From Lampris incognitus (lineage: Eukaryota > Chordata > Actinopteri > Lampriformes > Lampridae), in NCBI RefSeq assembly GCF_029633865.1, contig NC_079214.1, forward strand, positions 26,765,724-26,829,723: 64,000 bases of DNA, written 5' to 3'. The translations under genes and the position numbers were made by a program. Each line of letters opens with the position of its first letter. Position 1 is the first letter of the stretch. Below, piece after piece: positions 24,366 through 50,960 of the stretch. The notes under the pieces were generated by a model. It made no database searches. It worked only from the letters and a program-made list of their open reading frames with translations, and was not told where the DNA came from.

Positions 24366-24844
24366 AAAAAGTGCAGGGGCGTCCGGCTAGCGTAGCAGTC
24401 TATTCCGTTGCCTACCAACACGGGGATCGCCAGTTCGAATCCCCGTGTTACCTCCGGCTTGGTCGGGCGTCCTTACAGAGACAATTGGCCGAGTCTGCGG
24501 GTGGGAAGCCGGATGCGGTTATGTGTCCTAGCCGCGGCACTAGCGCCTTCTCTGGTCGGTTGGGGCGCCTATTTAGGGGGAGGGGGAGGGGGAACTGGGG
24601 GGAATAGCGTGATCCTCCCACGCGCTACGCCCTCCTGGCGAAACTCCTCACTGTCAGGTGAAAAGAAGCGGCTGGCGACTCCACATGTATCGGAGGAGGT
24701 ATGTGGTAGTCTGCAGCCCTCCCCGGATCGGCAGAGGGGGTGAAGCAGCGACTGTGACAACTCGGAAGAGTGGGGTAATTGGCCAAGTACAATTGGGGAG
24801 AAAAAGGGGGGGAAATGCAGAAAAAATATATTTAAAAAAGTGCA
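24366..24844 (+). repeat. tRNA-derived SINE with 10-bp target duplication
   Basis: The body 24376-24834 starts GGGGCGTCCGG. Pol III promoter: A box like TAGCGTAGCAG and B box GTTCGAATCC. A conserved middle (GAAAAGAAGCGGCTGGCGAC) and a GGGGAGAAAAAGGGGGGG end follow. The direct repeats AAAAAGTGCA at 24366-24375 and 24835-24844 flank it. The same family occurs at 27187-27610 and 27941-28370. Confidence 0.85.
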
Positions 24845-25079
24845 GACGTATTATCATTAATTTGTTTTATCTATTATCTTTTTAATTCTCTATCATTTAT
24901 TTTATATATTTTATTTTATGACAAGTTCTCTTACCTAAGGTGCCTTGTATGTTGAGAGGTATTTACTGTCATGGTTTGTATGACTTTATGTTTTGAAAAT
25001 GAATCGCTTTCAAAAAAAATCTAGTCTTCCGGTCATGTAAAACTATAACAGACTTCTGTTGCCACCTTGTGATTAATTA

Positions 25080-25174
25080 ACGTAAATACAGGACGCTACG
25101 GCGTGAACTCGGAAACAAACCCTCCAGCCGCGCTTTGTTTCCTGTCGGTCACATTTTCGTTGCGTTTGGAAGAA
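25080..25174 (+). promoter_or_regulatory. Probable leo1 promoter/5' UTR
   Basis: G/C-richer than the A/T-rich sequence just upstream, directly before the leo1 ATG. No TATA box is seen. The transcription start cannot be placed from sequence alone. Confidence 0.45.
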
Positions 25175-37366
<12,192 letters not shown>

Positions 37367-37575
37367 TTTTTTTTTGCTTGTTTTTTTTTAAACTATTCCA
37401 CTGTTTTACCAATGCTCAGTCTATGTGGCATATAGCAGCCAGATGATGTTTTATATATTTTCTAGTGACCTGTGAATGTGTGTGAGAGAGAGAGAGAAAG
37501 AGAGAGTACGCTTGCGCCTGGTTGTTTATGTTCTGTACAGTGGAGGTGAGGAATAAAGATGTGGTTGTCTTATGT
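37367..37575 (+). other. leo1 3' UTR with polyadenylation signal
   Basis: AATAAA at 37552-37557 lies about 190 bases after the stop codon. A short GA-rich run is at 37480-37507. Confidence 0.8.
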
Positions 37576-40500
37576 AACCAAAGCTCCCCCAAGGCCTCCC
37601 TTTTTTAAAATATAATGAATCATATACATGAATCACACTGTTTAGAGAGGTTATGAAACATACCGTTTAATCCAGTTTCCAAACAAAAAAAAGGTTAATG
37701 GTAGGATGGATGATGAGGGACCACATGTATTAGATTGGGGAGAGCAAACAGGAGGTGAGGGTTGTAGCAAATGCTCCAATTGGATATAGAAAAAGACCTG
37801 CTGTCCCAAGCTTTTGCATTGACCCATTACTTCTTCCACGTTGCATGCATGTCACTGATCAGCGCCTGTGCTGGTTTGCAGGCCCTTGCAAGACAGAGGA
37901 AAGATGCATATGAAGACACTGGAGGAGTCATATGCAAGGGACAGAAGTGTGGTTGGAGTGATAGGAGACAGCAGTAGGAGGTAAATCTCTTCCTAGTGGC
38001 TAAACGCGTTACTAATTCGATGGTAGAATGAGGTAGACCCAACATGAGGGGCTTTGACAGGTGAGATGGCAGCAGGGGACTGATATGCATACCAAATTTA
38101 CCTAACTGAGGAGCAAAAGGGGATGGGGGAATTGGGGGGCAAGTTAGGTAGTAATAGTAACTCCACGGATTCTGGTGATGCAATGATGGCAGTGATGCAA
38201 TGGAGGACAAATGAGGTTTTGCGCCACTAGATCCTGCTTGATCCACCTGGCTCAGGCTAATGGAGAGAACAGCGTTACTGATTTGACACACAGTGACGTT
38301 CACCGTTCAAAACACAGAGGCATTCCACTGGGCTAGAGAACGGGTCTCGGATCAGTCTCTGCCAACCCCATCCAGATAGGGCTGGCTGTAGCCAATCAGA
38401 ACAACAAATTGGTAAAACACTAAGTGATTAAGTACAGTTACATAAAATGGATGTTTTCTCCCCTGACAATGGCCTCTCTGTCCACAGCACACAGGCACAC
38501 GTTTCTTTAAAGTGGTCTCAGATGATGACCAGCTCAGCACAGGATAACAAAGACCTTTGTTTAATATTGTTAAAACCATACCAAAAACCAAACACATGTT
38601 TGTTTCATGTATTTAGACTGGTTCCCTGTAAATGCATAATGATGGTTACTGTGTGACCATTAAATGACTCATGTCTGAAGGCTTGGACACAAATACCCAA
38701 TTTGGAGCATTAGCCTTGGCATAAGCTGTTCAGGTTGAAAGCAAACATTTGTGTGTGCGCGTGTGTGCATTTGCGTGCACACATACCTGTACGTATGTGC
38801 TCAGGTCTTACATCATGCACTTTTATGAAACCCTAGGAAGTCAGTGGAAACTATACCGTCAGTTACAGGAGTTCACACGTAAAGCTATATTTAGCACGTC
38901 ATACATGTTTATGTCTTGAGCAAGTGTGTGTGTATGTGTGTGTGTGTGTGTGTGTTTGTGTGTTGTCTTGAAAGCGGAGGCATCAGCCCTGGCTATATGC
39001 TGCGTTATCTCAGACTGCAGTGTGTTATGTAACCCAGTTCCATAGAGTAAGGAGTGAGGGGGGGATAAGGGGAGGGGGGATGAGGGGGCACTGGCACTGC
39101 TACACAAAGCCAGTAATGAAGGGGGGCGGGGGAGTCAGACATAAGGGAGGGCTGCAGCATTTCACCCTCATTCTCCTTCGCTCTCTGTCTCTCTCTTATT
39201 GCAGTTGTCCCTCCAAGTCCCCAGTAGCCAGCCAGCTTCCCAGTCATTCCACTGTCTTGTCTCAGCCTGGACTTGGGCGACATCACATTTGTTACAGAGC
39301 AAAGACAGGGCAGAGTTGTACATGAGGATTTATTTTCACACTTCAGAGCCGTGCACCAGGGATGCGAAGGGGCATAGCCGAGTCACTTTTGGGGTAACAT
39401 CAGGGATAATAGGACCCAGAGGTTGGCATCGGCTGGGGGAACAGTTTTCTGGCAGCCCAAGTCTTCTCAGAGGGGAAAAAGACATGTTTTGTTTTTCCTA
39501 TAATATCATCTTCTCTTCGCTAGCCTGCGGTAGTGTCCTCCATCGGGCTTGCTAGTCGACCTGCATTTGTGTGTGTTTGTGTATGGTTGATTAATGGGTG
39601 GGTGCTTCACTGCAGCTCAGTCAGAACATGACTGTCAAAATATCATTCTCTTGTTTGATGTGATTTGTCCCATATGGATTCTGTGGCTTATTCACCATGT
39701 ATACAGTATTCCCCTCTGCTCAGTTAGCTCAGTGTAATATATTTCCTATCATGCATTTATTTTAGTTTTAGACCTTATTGATTTCCAATGTAATATTTGC
39801 TCTATTTTTCAAGTTCCCTCTTTGCTGAAAGTAACATTGCCTGTCTTAAGTGTGCCTTGTACCCATTGAAAAAGTTAAACAGTGCACAGACATCACTCAG
39901 AGCTTCTCATGAATATGCAACAAGTTGTTCTCACGTTTCATTGCTTTTATGTCTCAATTTCATTCTTTTTTTTTTAAACTTTATTTCATTATATCTGTTT
40001 TAATACCACCTCTATAGCTCTATAATTTTCTTTTTGGCCTGATTATATTTCATGAGGCCATTGCCCTTTACCCCTCTCTCAGTATGTCCCTATCCCCTGC
40101 TGGTGCTTATATAAGAGGCTAATAAATAAAATAGTAACATAATACTCCACACTCACCACAGGATACTCACACACACATGCACATGCTTACCCAAACACCG
40201 TGGCGAGGTTCTGAGCAACAACATTCCCTGCCACATGCACACTGTCCTGCTTATTAGTACAGACAAACACACACGCACACACAAACGCAACTTCTTTTTT
40301 TTTTCAGACACAACTTGACATTGCCATTTCTTTTTACCCCTGACCATAACGATTTGGGTCAGAGTGTCCAGCAAAAAAAAACAGGCTTAGTTTGAAAACA
40401 ATGGGTTACCTTCAGCCATGAGCTGCTCTGTACACAGATTGTAATCTGTGTGCAGATTACAATCTCCAGGCTTTCTAAAAACAGGAAGAAAAATATACAA

Positions 40501-40760
40501 TCCTTTAAAGGGTCTTAGCGGACGAGGAGGCTTTGCTGCCTTCATACAACACTCACAAAGAGGTGATTGCACCGAAACCCATCAGCGATGTATGCAGTGG
40601 ATGCATTGTGGGATTAGTAGAATGCAGTTTCAATATGGATTCCATCAGGTCGTCACAGCTCGCGAAAGGCATTGACACTGAGTTGCTCTGGTGTGACGCA
40701 GCTCTATCTGACAATCGTACAATCATATGCCCACCTACGTTAGCATCTATCATTCTGTCT
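37576..40760. other. Intergenic, no gene recognised
   Basis: Short frames only, none with family features. A (TG)n run lies at about 38925-38960 and a 12-bp perfect hairpin at 40437-40464 (GATTGTAATCTG / CAGATTACAATC, TGTG loop). Confidence 0.6.
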
Positions 40761-40771
40761 GTGCATCGTTG

Positions 40772-40815
40772 GTCTATCTATCTATCTGTCTATCTATCTA
40801 TCTATCAGTCTATCT
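40772..40815. repeat. (TATC)n microsatellite
   Basis: Imperfect tetranucleotide run with CTGT and CAGT variants. Confidence 0.9.
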
Positions 40816-40942
40816 TTGTCCCCTAGCTCCCATTCTTTCAGAGTGACACCCTGGTGTCATTTTTCCTTTTGTAATGGTAGTCTAGTTACACTGCCAGTTC
40901 TGTTAGGAGTGATGCAACGCTGACCTTATTACCCATGGGGAG

Positions 40943-41006
<64 letters not shown>

Positions 41007-41016
41007 GAGAGAGAGA
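40943..41016. repeat. (GA)n microsatellite
   Basis: About 70 bases of GAGAGA with one GT interruption. Confidence 0.95.
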
Positions 41017-41721
41017 GGAGGACTGGATGGGAGAGTGGTGCTTGGGTCATGTGTGGGCCGAGAAGTTTCTCAGTCTACCCAGCCTGTGGTATTTCAGAGC
41101 CCGCTGTGACTCTGGCTACACAGAACACTTTGCTTCTGACCTTCAGTTATCTAACTGCTCCAACAGCGCCAAACAAAACAAGCTTACCCATATCTTCATC
41201 TCATCTCCGTCTCGCGCTCTCCTTTCCTTCTGCCACACTCTTTCTCTATTTGTCTCCGCTTGTCCATCTCCCTCCACTTCCCACCTAAGTGGATAGAGGC
41301 AAGGAGAGAAGGGTAATATAAGGTGACTGTGGTACCATCCTCACACAGACGTCGTTGAATTAATTAGGTCATTTTCAATGACATTTGAATGTAAGGGAAT
41401 GAGCAACACTTAGGCGTCCTATTCTGGAAACAGTCTCCATGATTTATTTAATAAACCTCAGTCATGCCAGCAGAGTTTAGATGGAGCCTGTCATGTTTGT
41501 TTGCTTGCGACACAAGGAAAAATATATAAATAATCTAATGTTAATATACAAAGAAATGTAGTCACCAACACATCATTCTCCACATGGGATTAGAAAGCTC
41601 AACTCCTGTGTAATAAATAAATGTCCAAGAGGCGAAGTGGGATGTAAACCAGTGAAAAGCTGTCTCTCCATCACAGGTTACATACCGGCCTTTTTGAAAA
41701 ATGCTTTAAATGAGAGGCAGG

Positions 41722-41786
41722 GATTTCATTAAAATGGGACAATGGGACATTTTTATTTCATTAAAATGGGACAATGGGACATTTTT
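41722..41786. repeat. Short tandem duplication
   Basis: ATTTCATTAAAATGGGACAA and the following TGGGACATTTTT occur twice in tandem (about 31-34 bp period). Confidence 0.8.
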
Positions 41787-42385
41787 CTTTGTCATCTGCT
41801 GTCATCTGCTTTATATGGTGTAAGACTGATCAGCAAATATTTTGATCTAGATGAAATATCCACACAGATGGGTGACAAATGAAAGGAAAAACCTGAATGC
41901 TGGACCCCTACAGTAAGGGGATCCAGGGGCTCTGTTATGCTGTTGGGGGGGGGTATTTTCCTGGCATGGTTTGGGTCCACTTGTCCCGTTAGAGGGAGGG
42001 GTCACTGCAAATCAATACAAAGTTATTCTGAGGGATCACCTTTATCCTATGATGAGGCATTTCTATCCTGATGAGAGGGGTCTCTTCCAGGATGACAATG
42101 CCCTCATCCACAGGTCACAAGGGGTCACTGAATGGTTTGATGAGGATGACAATATATAAATTATTTGCTATGGCCTTCACAGTCACTACATCTCAACCCA
42201 GTTGAACACCTATGATATTTTGGACCAGCATGTTAGACAGTGCTCTCCACCACCATCATCAAAACACCAAATGAGGGACTATCTCTTGTTCATCCCTCCA
42301 GCAGAGTTCAGAGACTTGTAGACTCAACGACAAGGAGCATTCAAGATGTTCTGGAGGCTCCAACACCTTACTAAGACACTTTTCC
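41787..42385 (+). pseudogene. Tc1-like transposase relic
   Basis: Plus-strand frame pieces read as the central and C-terminal part of a Tc1-type transposase: GGGVFSWHGLGPLVPLEGG, YKVILRDHLYPMM, LFQDDNALIHR (second catalytic Asp region) and VTEWFDE. Then frame-shifted remains of the SQLNPVEHL-type motif and SPPPSSKHQMRDYLL appear. The N-terminal helix-turn-helix region and clear termini are missing. Confidence 0.75.
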
Positions 42386-42439
42386 CCCTTTCATTTGTCA
42401 CCTGTCTGCATATAGTTATATGTAGTTTTATATAAAAAG

Positions 42440-42496
42440 TGTGTGTGTGTGTATATGTATATATATATGTATATATATATAAATATATATATATTC
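42440..42496. repeat. (GT)n/(TA)n microsatellite
   Basis: GTGTGTGT followed by ATATATAT-rich sequence. Confidence 0.9.
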
Positions 42497-42551
42497 ATCC
42501 ATCCATCCATCCATCCATCCATTATCCGAACCCCTTATCCTGCTATATATA
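42497..42551 (-). repeat. LINE/SINE 3' tail with (TGGA)n, minus strand
   Basis: (ATCC)n then ATTATCCGAACCCCTTATCC, the complement of the tail seen at 10595 and 12680. Confidence 0.65.
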
Positions 42552-42806
42552 TCCATCAAGATCAAAATCAGCCATGTTTGTAAGTTCTTTCTGCTCTGGC
42601 CCCTGTAGTTTTTGTCTTACTGTTGTACACCTCCTCTGGTCTTGAGTTATGAAACTGCGCTGGTGTTGACTACTTCATGTGGAGGTGAAGAATAGCTCTG
42701 CGTTGAGATCCAATGCAAACTCCATGCCTTGGTCTTAACCCTTCCCTGGTGATATGAATCAGAGAATGATACAAAGCATTCAGTGTGGGCGAGTTTGAAT
42801 TATTGT

Positions 42807-42808
<2 letters not shown>

Positions 42809-42874
<66 letters not shown>
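42809..42874. repeat. (GT)n microsatellite
   Basis: Uninterrupted GT run of about 62 bases. Confidence 0.95.
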
Positions 42875-42875
<1 letters not shown>

Positions 42876-42959
42876 TGAGACCCATGGTACCCATTTTCAT
42901 TTGTGGTCTCCAGGTCACAGTTTTCTGCTAATAAGCTGCTCTTTATGCCTGTCCCCATT

Positions 42960-43030
42960 TCTCTCTCTCTCTCTTGCTCTCTCTCTCTCTCGCTCTCTCT
43001 CTCTCATTCTGTCTGTCTGCCTCTCTCTCC
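42960..43030. repeat. (CT)n-rich microsatellite
   Basis: CT repeat with occasional G. Confidence 0.85.
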
Positions 43031-43609
43031 TTTGTCTGTATTTGAAGTCCATGTAATATTTGCTGCAGTGACTCAGGAGCAGTACACTAATTTTCCACCA
43101 ACCACCCAGTTTAGTTAGCGTTTTTGCATTAGATATTTTGGTTTCGGGTGCAGTTAGGGTGTTATTTGTGCTGTAACACCGCTAGGAAATAAGCTTTTTA
43201 CAAATCATTAAAAAAAAACTATGTTAAAATAATCAAAATGTTAATATACTTTTTTTTAATTCAGATTATTTCCAAATCGGTGTAGTGCCTTCAATGTTTG
43301 GATTATAATTCTCGGGTTTTGGTTCAAATTTTGCAAATGTTCACCAAACATGTGCTGGTGTTAAGTATCTACACTCTGTAAATATTTCTGAGTTGAAGTA
43401 AATGGTATTGTTAGTATCATAGGGTGGGGGGTTACATAATAGAGTGGAAAAGCGGGCTAAAATGGTCCCAGTCATGTTGGGAATGTACCGAGACGTGTCT
43501 CTTCTTCAGAGTTCGAATTCACCCATGGGACATGACTGCCAACTCCGCATCAGGCCCCTCAGTCATCCCCTTACAGAGACATCCTTAAACTCTCGCCTCT
43601 TTTCTGATT

Positions 43610-43990
43610 TTGATTTTTGATGTTGATGTACTTTATTCATCCCTCGTGGGGAAATTCTGCTCTGTATTTAACCCATCCTAGCTGTGTAGCTAGAAGCAAT
43701 GGGCAGCTGCTGTGCTGCGCCTGGGGACCAACTCCAGTTACTTCTTCCTATTGCCTCGCTCAGGGGCACAGACAGGAGTATAAATCCTAGCATAACATGC
43801 ATGTCTTTTTTGATGGTGGGGGAAACTGAAGCACCCGGATATAACCCACCGCAGACATGGGGAGAACATGCAAACTCCACACAGAGGATGACCTGGGATG
43901 ACTCTCAAGGTTGGACAACCCTGGGGTTCGAACCCAGGACCTTCTTGCTGTGAGGCGACAGCGCTTACCATTGGGCCACGTGCCGCCACC
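43610..43990 (-). repeat. tRNA-derived SINE with LINE-type tail, minus strand
   Basis: On the minus strand it begins GGCGGCACGTGGCCCAATGG, giving an A box (TGGCCCAATGGTAAGCG) and a B box (GGTTCGAACCC). It then runs to AATTTCCCCACGAGGGATGA followed by ATAAAGTA, a 3' tail shared by teleost LINEs. Confidence 0.75.
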
Positions 43991-44009
43991 TTTTCCCCCT
44001 GCAATCTTC

Positions 44010-45508
44010 ACTTATATTTACCCTTACCCCTGCAAAGGCCATCCCCAGTTCCGTACCCTGGAGGCAGTTGTAGTGTGCATAATGGTACAGACCGGCCTTT
44101 ATCATGACTGCAAATCACTGTCACCATGAACACATTCACAAATAGAGCACCTGCCAAAGAAGATACAATTCACACAAATTCATGTGCACACAACACGTGC
44201 ACACACAAACACACACATACACAAAAACTTATCACATACCCAAATTCAGGTGACGCTGGCTTGACCTGCTGGGTAGCCTCTTTTCCAAGCCCCTCACATG
44301 CTGTGTCTGACCTACTTTGAGTCTCCTTAACTGTGACACAGCAGATAAGAGCCGAAACAGAGGAAATATTTAGATGACAAAAGTACCTGAACTGGGTCAG
44401 AGGAATTCTAATTCTTAAGCGATTAGCCACATGAATGGACCTATCACATCAGTTTTTAACACAAAAGCTGCAGTCGCCTTTTAAGGTGATGCTCCAACAT
44501 TTCAACATCTGCCGAACACATGATATAACACCCATTTCGACTGCTGCCCCGTTGATTCAACTGAGAGCACTGTGTGCAAACCCGGTTGACAGAGCATTAG
44601 TGTCGCATGGTGTTGGTCAACATTGGTATTGCTGCTAAGAGAGCAATTAGCATCGAACACAGTGAGTTTCATAACCCTTGGGCAGCTGACCTGACCTGTA
44701 GATGCGGGGGGGGGGGTGAGGGGGGGTGCAACCACTGGTAAAGCCATAATCAGGTAAGAGGATTGATCTCACATACCTCCATGGAAGAATTTCACTCTTG
44801 CAACATCATATTATTCACATCACAACTCAGCACTTTTCCGCCCACACTCATGCATAGGCTTACACAAACATGCATGTGCATACGTACCCATACACACACA
44901 TGCACACACACAAAATTGGGTGCTAATCATATGGAGAGTAAAGAGGAGTGGAAGTGAATGAGGTTGCACATGTGTGTGTGTGTGTGCATGAGTCAGTGGC
45001 TGGATGACTGGGAAAGTGCCAGCCTTGAGTGGGACAGGTGGTGAGAGAGTCAGTAAAAGAGTGAGTAATGTGTGTGCTAACAGGCTCTGCTGCGTGCAGT
45101 GGGTTCTCGTCCTGGTCTTGGTGACAGATCCCCACAGAGGAGAGTCAAGGCGGAAGGGGGGCGCATTCTGTTGAGGAGTCAGATTCCTCCCCAGAGCAAA
45201 AGACTCTTCTGCTTGCTCTCTGAGAAAACCTCCATAGCCCTCATTTCTTCCAACCCCTCTAGCCGTTAACCTAAACCCGCCGCTGCACCTATCTTATCTG
45301 CCATCTTTGCTACTGGTTTCGACCCTGTCAGAAATGAGACAATATTAAAAATTACTTTTCACGTAATTTTTGCACAATACACAGTCTTATGAACATCACC
45401 AGTGACATATGAAATCAATAAAGTACTAACTAGTTCCTCAATTTCCTCATAGTGTGGTGAGTACCAGAGGGCCTGTCCTATTGTAGGTTATTGCCTATTA
45501 CACACACA

Positions 45509-45573
<65 letters not shown>

Positions 45574-46817
45574 GACTCTTGCCGGCAAATGGAAACCAAA
45601 GTTGTTATAAATAGGCGTGTCCATATTTAGAATCTTTTGCTTCTTAGAAAAGGTGTTCTGAAATAGACAGCACCACCATTCATTACCATTTCCAGCCCCA
45701 CAACACGTCCAGTCTTCTATCTATCTTTTCCATCTTAGTTATTTAACCAGGTGGCCTGCCTGTGGATACTACAACTGGGTGTCAATGAACACAACATTGG
45801 CAGTTGTAGGCGATCAAACCCTGGACCTCTTGGTAAGATGGTGGTCTCTCTAACCTCAGTTACCCCTGATGTCATTCAATTGCTTTTTTATCTATATGAA
45901 TACATAAAAGTAGTAAAAAAAAAGTTCTGCTTCATGTTTTGTCAACACACACTGCAGCCTATCCACGATGGCCTTCAAAGCAACTGATCTGTATTCTCAG
46001 CGAGCTGTCGTCAGTGTCAGGTGAAGGCCGGTTTCGGTGTCATGCTGTGACAGATGTTTGGGTCCAGACCTCCCTCTGATGGATGTGTTTAGTGCTTTTC
46101 AAGTTTTGAGTTTGCTAAAGCTGGCCAATGGCGAGGTGTCTCGTAGACACCCCTGGTGTGTCATAGCGCAGAACCTCCTTTTCCTTGGCCTTTCCTTCCC
46201 CGATTAATCAGACGGGCCACATTCTTGGTGGCCATGCCACATCTCCATGACTCAAACTCTCAAGTCTCACCAGTCAGTGAAAATCCCTCATTAGTTTATC
46301 CGAGCTATACTTTTATGGTTCCCAGCCCATCCCCCCTGCCCGTCTCCCTGGGTTTATATAGTGTCAATCTGTCTGATAGTTGGTTAGTGACTTTTTTTCG
46401 CTCCATTTCTCAGAGTTTCTTTCTCGTATTCCCAGGCTCGCCGTCCACTGCCTGGATCTCATGGTATGTAGGCTAAAGTTCCTTAAGTGTTCAGCATGCC
46501 GTGGGAGAGAGAGGAATGAGGGATATAGTAGACAAGTCTGTAGACTCGGAGGCCACATGAGGCTCATTTACCGGACTGCTTGTAGTAGAAAGAACACGTG
46601 TCAGCTGTGATTGGACATGTTGGAATGTGAGGGCGCTTCGCTCAAGCAAACATTGTATTCAAGGGGATTTATCACACATTCGTCTCACAGTTTATGTTAC
46701 ATGTCACAGGCTGCGTCACATTTTTGTATTTCCGAACAGCCGCGGCTGTTTAATTGGTTGGTTCTGCTAAAGAAAGAGAGATTAAAGTGTGTCTGGCTGT
46801 CATGGAATACACGTGAT

Positions 46818-46850
<33 letters not shown>
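44010..46850. other. Intergenic, no gene recognised
   Basis: Contains a G-rich tract at 44706-44727 and long (CA)n at 45500-45565 and 46821-46852. The short frames show no family features. Confidence 0.55.
45500..45565. repeat. (CA)n microsatellite
   Basis: About 65 bases of CA repeat with a few T changes. Confidence 0.95.
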
Positions 46851-48495
<1,645 letters not shown>

Positions 48496-48556
<61 letters not shown>

Positions 48557-48573
48557 ATATATATATATATATA
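48496..48573. repeat. (TA)n/(GT)n microsatellite
   Basis: TATATA, GTGTGT and GTAT blocks next to the transposon end. Confidence 0.9.
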
Positions 48574-48630
48574 TCCATCCATCCATCCATTATCTGAACC
48601 GCTTATCTTGCTCTCAGGGTCTTAGGGACA
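48574..48630 (-). repeat. LINE/SINE 3' tail with (TGGA)n, minus strand
   Basis: ATCCATCCATCCATCCATTA, then TCTGAACCGCTTATCTTGCT and CTCAGGGTC. Complement of the tail at 10595. Confidence 0.65.
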
Positions 48631-48664
48631 CACACACATATATATATACATATATATAGCTTTT

Positions 48665-48990
48665 TTTTTCCAAAACTGTCAATGGTGTTGTGAGTGCTCA
48701 ACTAATGAGGAGCAGAATATCAACACAGATACAGGAAAAATCTTTTTTTCCTGTGTCCGTGTTGATATATATATATATCAATACAGATGCAGGAATTTTT
48801 TTTTAATACATAGCAGTACAAGCCTGTTTCATGCGTCACACACTTATCAGCAGCTGATGAGTGCGTGACGCACGAAACAGGCTTGTACTGCTATGTATTA
48901 AAAAAAATGTCCTGCATCTGTATTGATATTCTGCTCCTCATTAGTTGAGCACTTCTATCGACACCATTGACAGTTTCGGAAAAAAAAAAA

Positions 48991-48991
<1 letters not shown>
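48665..48991. mobile_element. Palindromic foldback/MITE-like element (about 325 bp)
   Basis: The left half (ACTGTCAATGGTGTTG, AACTAATGAGGAGCAGAATA, TAATACATAGCAGTACAAGC) is repeated inverted in the right half with few mismatches. The centre is ATCAGCAGCTGAT near 48847-48859. The left arm carries an extra partial duplication of the CAGATACAGGAAAAAT segment. Confidence 0.8.
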
Positions 48992-49046
<55 letters not shown>

Positions 49047-49047
49047 G
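48992..49047. repeat. (CT)n(AT)n microsatellite
   Basis: CT repeat followed by AT repeat. Confidence 0.95.
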
Positions 49048-49369
49048 GATTTATAAGATATATAAAAAGAAAATGTGATGAGAGGAATGCCAGGCAGCGT
49101 CCAGGTGGTGACCACCATCACCACGGAGACCTGGGAGGAGAACCGACTGCACGTGCACACAAGGGAGACTCACATGACACCATTCAAACACAGAAAAGAG
49201 AAAGGAAAAGACCTCATTCAGAGAGAGAGAAAAGACATGTGAGAGAAGAGAACAGTTTGCAATAGTCATTATTCATAATCAATTAAGTCATCAATTAGTC
49301 ATAATCTATACACTATAATCTCATCGGCAGAAAAGTGCTATCTAAATTAATTGAGACAGAAACCGACCC

Positions 49370-49700
49370 GCCATACAGTACAGGTTGTGAAGCATTCAAC
49401 TTAAAGGCAACTAATTGTAAGCTAAGGCAAAAAGATGAGTTTTAAGTTTGGATTTAAAGGACTCAACAGACTCTGATTGTCTGATGGCAGCAGGCAGGTT
49501 ATTCCATAAGATTGGGGCCCGATAGGAAAAGGCCCTGCCACCAGCTGATGTCTTTTTAACTTTGGGTACACACAGGAGCCCTGTATTTTGAGAGCGGAGA
49601 GCTCGAGATGGAACGTAGGGTTTAATGAGATCAGACGGGTAAGATGGTGAGGTCCAATGTTGTTCCTCACTAACATTAATTTAGTTTTAGGTTTTGTATG
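49370..49700. repeat. Possible dispersed teleost repeat
   Basis: AAAGGACTCAACAGACTCTG, GGCCCGATAGGAAAAGGCCC and TGGAACGTAGGGTTTAATGA resemble a non-coding repeat commonly met in fish genomes. I cannot name the family. Confidence 0.4.
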
Positions 49701-50620
49701 AAGAATAAAACTTCCTGATGATTGTTTAACCAAACAAAGCAAAGCTGTTGAAAACTTTGGGGGATGATTTTGCAAATGTCCTTCCGTTTTTTCTTCTTTT
49801 TTTTTTTGGCACATTGTCCTTTCAGATACCATCTGAGTTAAGTTAGCCAATTTAAGTCTTGAACTGCATCCAAACCACGCTGCGAACCGCATAACTCAGG
49901 TAAACATAACGCAGGGTACAACTTCTGGAAAAACAACTTTGAACAGGATCATTAGGGGATGTGGGAAACATACATCAGTGCAAAAACAGACCTTTTACAT
50001 GTGAAATTTTACCTCATCTGTCTTTCCCATTTGACCAAATTGTCTGTTTTTTTTCCCTGTTTATTCAACTTTGTGATCTCAGGAATGTTGAAGGAACATG
50101 CATGCTGTTTTTTGGCCGTATCTCGAGTCACACTCACGCAGCACAATAGTGTGTTGGAGTCATAGGATACTTCTTACATGCTAGGTCCTGGAGACGCACA
50201 GTAAAGCCGTAGTCTTGACACGTGAGCAGCCTGATGAAGCACTTGGGTTGGGAAGGTGCCTCTTTCTAGATTATCACAATGGTCAGTCTTTCCCATCCAA
50301 ATTATTCATCAGGATTTTCTCCAGCTGGTCCAGGATGTAAGCTGGTACACCCTACTTCTAGTTGTTAGTCTCATTTCTCCAATGTTTAGCATACCATCAA
50401 CCCTACCAGATAAAGTATTTATAAATAATGAGCTAAAACTGCTATGATTTTGATAGAACTAAGCTAGCTACAAACTGTGGTGGGTAGCTGACCTGATATA
50501 ATGGGAAATCAGTGTGGCAGTGTATTGGGCTTCATGTTTACTGAGGCACCATATTGAGGAAAATGAGATATCCACAATATCAAAGAAGTGACACCTGTCA
50601 CAAAATAATGAGCTTCTTCT
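49701..50620. other. Intergenic, nothing recognised
   Basis: No gene or clear repeat. Confidence 0.5.
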
Positions 50621-50960
50621 TCTTCTTGCTTGCTTCTTTTTCTTGCTTGCTTGCTTCTTGCTTATTCCCTGCTTCTCAGGGGTTGCCACAATGGATTGTA
50701 CAGTTTCCATCGGTGCCCTGTAATGGCACAGCACCAATGGTGGCCATTGTTACCCCGGGGCTTGACTGATCCGGTATTGTGGTATCCATCTGCATACTGA
50801 TTTGGCAAAATTTTACATCAGTTGCCTTTCCTGACACAACCACTCACCCTATGGACAGTGGCACAGGTAAAGTGCTGGATGCCATCCCAGTATTCATTGA
50901 CTTGCACCCATATCTGTTGCTGTGCCTGTAACAAAATGATCGATAGCCAAAAAAAAAAAA
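50620..50960 (+). repeat. Possible dispersed teleost repeat
   Basis: CTTGCTTGCTTC repeats are followed by CAGGGGTTGCCACAATGGAT and CCTTTCCTGACACAACC, resembling a repeat frequent in teleosts. The boundaries are unclear. Confidence 0.4.

Noticed and set aside
39005..39325. Possible exon after TTATTGCAG near 39204
   Set aside because: No conserved protein and no second splice signal; pyrimidine-rich sequence makes such matches common.
42811..43118. Cys/Val and Ser/Leu repeat frames
   Set aside because: Products of (GT)n and (CT)n microsatellites.
46156..46476. 106-codon frame in the intergenic region
   Set aside because: No domain, no splice context, composition of random sequence.
49422..49892. 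156-codon minus-strand frame
   Set aside because: Overlaps a probable dispersed repeat and shows no protein family features.
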